Shown one piece after another: positions 61,025 to 64,000 of a stretch of DNA of 64,000 bases. Under the pieces are notes generated by a model. It did no database searches. It was not told where the DNA came from and worked only from the letters and a program-made list of their open reading frames with translations. The first letter of the stretch is position 1, and the number at the start of each line of letters is the position of its first letter. Origin of the DNA: Candidatus Fermentibacteraceae bacterium (GTDB lineage: Bacteria > Fermentibacterota > Fermentibacteria > Fermentibacterales > JCC-6); NCBI GenBank assembly GCA_016744855.1, contig JADGDO010000005.1, positions 62,001 to 126,000 of the forward strand, given 5' to 3'. A program made the position numbers and the translations under genes.

Positions 61025-62455
61025 TTGGGTGTAACTAACAAGGTTGTTATAGAGCCGGTGACCAGGGTCGAAGGACATGGAAAGGTCACTATACTGCTCG
61101 ATGAGAATGGACAGGTTACCAGAGCTCGTTTGCACATTGTTGAGTTTCGCGGATTTGAACGCTTTATTCAGGGCCGCCCTTACTGGGAAGTCCCGGTAAC
61201 AGTTCAGCGTCTTTGCGGTATCTGCCCGGTGTCACATCACCTTGCAGCAGCAAAAGCTATGGATGTTATCGTCGGTGCAGACAAGTTGACTCCAACTGCA
61301 GAAAAAATGCGTCGCCTGATGCATTACGGTCAGATGTACCAGTCACACGCACTTCACTTTTTCCACCTGGTTTCTCCTGATGTTCTCTTCGGCTTCGATG
61401 CCGATCCGGCAATCAGAAACGTTATCGGTGTGATTAAGAAATTCCCTGAACTTGCAGTACAGGGTGTTATGATGCGTAAATTTGGTCAGGAAATTATCAA
61501 GGTTACTGCTGGTAAGAAGATTCACGGTACCGGTGCAATCCCCGGTGGAATCAACAAAAATCTCAGCATTGCCGAACGTGATTCCCTTCTCAAGGATATT
61601 GACCAGCAGATCGAGTGGTCTCGTGGTGCTCTTGCTATTGCAAAGAACTACACTATTGAGAACCTTGGCGAACTCGCTGACTTCGGATCATTCGATTCCA
61701 ACCACCTTTCTCTTATCAGAGAAGATGGAGCCATGGATCTCTATGATGGCGGTATCAGAATGATTGATTCACAGGGTAATAAGGTCATTGATCACTTCAA
61801 TTACCAAAACTACTCTGATATTATTGCTGAAGAGGTAAGAGACTGGTCATACATGAAATTCCCCTTTGTTAAAGACCTTGGAGTTGACAAGGGTTGGTAC
61901 CGCGTAGGACCTCTTGCTCGCGTTAATACAGCTGACTTTATTGATACCCCTGAAGCAGAACTTGCTCGTCAGGAATTCATGGCCGTTACTGGTGGAAAAC
62001 CCAATAACATCACCATGGCTTACCACTGGGCAAGAATGATTGAAGTACTTCACTCAGCGGAGAAAATCAAAGCTCTCCTTCTTGATGAAGATCTTCAGGG
62101 TGAGGACCTTGTTGTTAAGGGTGAGCGTCGTTCTGAAGGTGTTGGCCTCATTGAGGCACCTCGCGGAACACTTTTCCACCACTATAAGGTGAATGAAGAC
62201 GATCAGGTAACAATGTGTAACCTTATTGTTTCCACCACCAGCAACAATGTACCTATGAATCTTGCAGTTGAAGGCGTTGCTAAGAAATATCTCTCCGGTA
62301 ACGAGATTACCGAGGGACTTCTTAACCGTGTTGAAGTTGCAATCAGAGCCTACGATCCGTGTCTTTCCTGTGCAACTCATGCACTCGGCAAGATGCCCCT
62401 TACGGTTAGTGTCGTAGACCATGATGGTCAGATTGTTGACAAGAAGTCAACCTGA
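61025..62455 (+). CDS. hoxH: [NiFe] hydrogenase large subunit HoxH
   Basis: About 476 residues, starting at TTG 61025 with a perfect AAGGAGG 8 bases upstream. Ni-Fe ligands: N-terminal RLCGICPVSHH (L1) and C-terminal DPCLSCATH (L2). The 24 residues after the final His (ALGKMPLTVSVVDHDGQIVD and four more) are the tail removed by HoxW during maturation. The sequence is of the NAD-linked cytoplasmic type. One base overlap with hoxW. Confidence 0.96.
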   Translation: MGVTNKVVIEPVTRVEGHGKVTILLDENGQVTRARLHIVEFRGFERFIQGRPYWEVPVTVQRLCGICPVSHHLAAAKAMDVIVGADKLTPTAEKMRRLMHYGQMYQSHALHFFHLVSPDVLFGFDADPAIRNVIGVIKKFPELAVQGVMMRKFGQEIIKVTAGKKIHGTGAIPGGINKNLSIAERDSLLKDIDQQIEWSRGALAIAKNYTIENLGELADFGSFDSNHLSLIREDGAMDLYDGGIRMIDSQGNKVIDHFNYQNYSDIIAEEVRDWSYMKFPFVKDLGVDKGWYRVGPLARVNTADFIDTPEAELARQEFMAVTGGKPNNITMAYHWARMIEVLHSAEKIKALLLDEDLQGEDLVVKGERRSEGVGLIEAPRGTLFHHYKVNEDDQVTMCNLIVSTTSNNVPMNLAVEGVAKKYLSGNEITEGLLNRVEVAIRAYDPCLSCATHALGKMPLTVSVVDHDGQIVDKKST

Positions 62456-62949
62456 TGACTGGATGCAGTAAGAAAGTTCTTGTTTTTGGATATGGAAACC
62501 CCGGCCGTCTTGACGACGGCCTGGGGCCCATGTTCGCCGATGAAATGGAAAAACTCCAATTCGACTGCGTTACGGTTGATTCCAATTATCAGCTTGCTGT
62601 CGAAGATGCTGCTGCAATTGCCGAACACGATATTGTCGTGTTTGTTGATGCTGATGTATCCGGACCCGAGCCTTTCCATTTTGACCATGTGGTCCCCAAA
62701 GAGCACATGAGCTTTTCTTCACACAGTATCAGTACTGATGCGTTGATGGCTATGGCAGAGGATCTGCTTTCAAGCAAAGCTGAAGCTTATATACTTGGCA
62801 TTAGAGGATATGAGTTTAATGAGTTTGAAGAGCGGATATCTCCGAAGGCGAAAAAGAATCTCGATGAAGCACTTTCTTTTATGAAGAAAGCGCTTGAAGA
62901 TTGCGATTTTGCAAAGTATGTGAGCCGGTTTGGAACAGAAAACCGGTAA
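62455..62949 (+). CDS. hoxW: Hydrogenase maturation endopeptidase HoxW
   Basis: 164 residues; family features VFGYGNPGRLDDGLGP (Ni-sensing Glu position replaced by Asp/Arg context, Asp retained), VFVDADVSG and the FSSHSIST segment. Cleaves the HoxH C-terminal tail after nickel insertion. Start overlaps the hoxH stop by one base. Confidence 0.88.
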   Translation: MTGCSKKVLVFGYGNPGRLDDGLGPMFADEMEKLQFDCVTVDSNYQLAVEDAAAIAEHDIVVFVDADVSGPEPFHFDHVVPKEHMSFSSHSISTDALMAMAEDLLSSKAEAYILGIRGYEFNEFEERISPKAKKNLDEALSFMKKALEDCDFAKYVSRFGTENR

Positions 62950-62996
62950 ATATAAATGCACCTTTAGAACCGTGCAGATCGAAATGAGGATAAGTT

Positions 62997-63374
62997 ATGA
63001 AAGATGGAAAACACGTTATTCTGTGCGTCGATGATGACTCTGATATGCTTGATGCTATACAGATTCTTGTTGAGAGTCTGGGTCACACCGTTGTTTGTGC
63101 TTCCAGTGCAGAAGAAGGACTCAAGAAGTTCAAGTCGGAAAGTCCTGACCTTATCATTGCAGATTTGATGATGGAAGAAGTCGATTCCGGAACCGGGCTC
63201 GCCAGAGATCTTAAGCTCGCTGGATGCAAAGTGCCGGTTTATCTTCTTAGTTCTGTTGGCGATGCTCTCAGAAACAATGCAGACTACGCAGAGCTTTCTC
63301 TTACAGGAGTCTTCCAGAAACCGATTCAACCGGAAGTTCTTGCAAGAACACTCAAGAAGGAGCTCGGAGCCTGA
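62997..63374 (+). CDS. Stand-alone response regulator receiver domain
   Basis: A 125-residue CheY-like receiver: acidic pocket VDDDSDM, phospho-acceptor Asp in LIIADLMMEE, switch Ser/Thr in YLLSSVGD and Lys in VFQKPIQPE. There is no output domain. It lies within the hydrogenase operon, 47 bases after hoxW and overlapping the start of hypF. It may tune hydrogenase activity or maturation by a phospho-relay or protein contact; no kinase is encoded nearby. Confidence 0.9.
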   Translation: MKDGKHVILCVDDDSDMLDAIQILVESLGHTVVCASSAEEGLKKFKSESPDLIIADLMMEEVDSGTGLARDLKLAGCKVPVYLLSSVGDALRNNADYAELSLTGVFQKPIQPEVLARTLKKELGA

Positions 63375-64000
63375 CAGATACCTTTATTCGTCTGACAGTT
63401 GATCTCAGCGGTATTCTGCAGGGTGTCGGTTTCAGACCGACAATGGCCAGAATTATGGCCGCTGCAAAGCTGACAGGCTGGGTCAGAAATCAGTCAGGAA
63501 CGGTTCGTCTTGTTATCGATGGCTCACTTGAAGCTGTAGATAGCTTTGTTAAAAGTTTACCTGAAGAACTCCCTCCTAAGGCTCGCCTGGAGGGAGTTCA
63601 AGTCGTTAGTAGAATTGTAATTCAAAAAACAGATGTTGCCCCTCTCTTCAGAATTCTCGAGAGTTCAGCCGGTGATTCTATGCGAATTTCAATTCCCGCC
63701 GACCTTGCCATGTGCAAAGATTGCCGTTCGGAAGTATTCAACCCCGATTCCAGATTTTACAAATATCCTTTTACAACATGTACCAACTGCGGTCCCCGGT
63801 ATACAGTTGTTGAATCAATGCCTTATGACAGGGAAAGAACGGCTCTAAAAGAGTTTCCTCTCTGTGAGGAGTGTAACTCGGAGTATACCGATCCTTTAGA
63901 CAGGCGTTTCCATGCTGAAAGTATTGCATGCCCTGTTTGTGGACCTGAACTTACGCTCAGCGATTCAAACGGGAATATCGTTCCTGTGAGCGACCCTCTA
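63371..64000 (+). CDS. hypF: Carbamoyltransferase HypF, N-terminal part (3' truncated by window)
   Basis: The frame is open from the CTG at 63371 to the window end (210 codons) and encodes the HypF start: acylphosphatase domain (LTDTFIRLTVDLSGILQGVG, FRPTMARIMAA, GWVRNQSG) and the zinc-finger region CKDCRSEVF, CTNCGPRYT, CEECNSEYTDP, CPVCGPE. It transfers carbamoyl to HypE to make the Fe-cyanide ligands of hydrogenase. No ATG, GTG or TTG precedes the acylphosphatase motif in frame. The best start is CTG 63371, with AAGGAG 8 bases upstream, overlapping the receiver stop by 4 bases. Confidence 0.92.
   Translation, partial: MTDTFIRLTVDLSGILQGVGFRPTMARIMAAAKLTGWVRNQSGTVRLVIDGSLEAVDSFVKSLPEELPPKARLEGVQVVSRIVIQKTDVAPLFRILESSAGDSMRISIPADLAMCKDCRSEVFNPDSRFYKYPFTTCTNCGPRYTVVESMPYDRERTALKEFPLCEECNSEYTDPLDRRFHAESIACPVCGPELTLSDSNGNIVPVSDPL

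Noticed and set aside
1-64000. CRISPR arrays, tRNA/rRNA genes, transposons, prophage
   Set aside because: No regularly spaced repeats, cloverleaf-like sequences, transposase motifs or phage genes were seen; dense, ordinary operons fill the window.

Overview
The window looks like a chromosomal stretch from a diderm (Gram-negative type) bacterium of moderate GC. It carries lptD, a split ADP-heptose synthase for LPS core, outer-membrane beta-barrel candidates and a secreted protease with a FlgD-like C-terminal sorting domain. Together with an anaerobic-leaning set (NAD-linked [NiFe] hydrogenase, membrane pyrophosphatase, tungstate uptake) this suggests an uncultured FCB-like or Fermentibacteria-like lineage, but taxonomy is inference only. 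Coding density is high. I saw no rRNA, tRNA, CRISPR, insertion sequence or phage genes. TTG start codons are common.

Layout. 1-9.5 kb: the end of a TldD/PmbA-family protein, a small membrane protein, an RND/MMPL exporter, a thioredoxin operon (trxA-trxB-PDO-like-outer membrane protein), a small secreted VPD-repeat coiled-coil protein, two polysaccharide-assembly genes and HU. 9.6-18.9 kb (minus strand): lptD, a ROK sugar kinase, a periplasmic-binding-fold lipoprotein, a duplicated SurA-like foldase, rpoZ, a conserved unknown, YbbR and DUF3467. 19-27.4 kb (plus): split heptose kinase/adenylyltransferase, membrane GT-C protein, K+-type membrane pyrophosphatase, NifU-like protein, RsmB, a membrane protein and a GT2. 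27.4-37.5 kb: a second GT-C/TPR protein, a xanthine dehydrogenase operon (Fe-S/FAD subunit, Mo subunit, a membrane protein, XdhC) and a divergent tupABC tungstate transporter. 37.5-48.7 kb: UPF0178, slipin, M28 peptidase, a methyltransferase/radical SAM pair, an NPD-type flavoprotein, two tandem adenosine deaminases and two tandem paralogous secreted proteins of unknown function.

48.7-57.3 kb (minus strand) is a complete biotin operon, birA-bioB-bioF-bioH-like-bioC-bioD-bioA. It continues into a cysteine hydrolase, a thioredoxin-reductase-like flavoprotein and an RlmN/Cfr-like radical SAM protein. A BirA-type operator palindrome lies upstream of birA at 57301-57331. 57.9-64 kb (plus) is a group 3d-like hydrogenase operon, hoxF-hoxU-hoxY-hoxH-hoxW, followed by a stand-alone receiver domain and the start of hypF, which seems to use a CTG start codon.

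Functional links: xanthine dehydrogenase, XdhC and two adenosine deaminases point to purine breakdown, with tupABC possibly supplying W or Mo for the cofactor. LptD, SurA-like, Hld and the glycosyltransferases build the outer membrane. The most novel-looking material is the RlmN-like/flavoprotein/hydrolase trio at the tail of the biotin operon, the adjoining secreted paralogs, and the radical SAM protein with an apparently N-terminal SPASM-like region.
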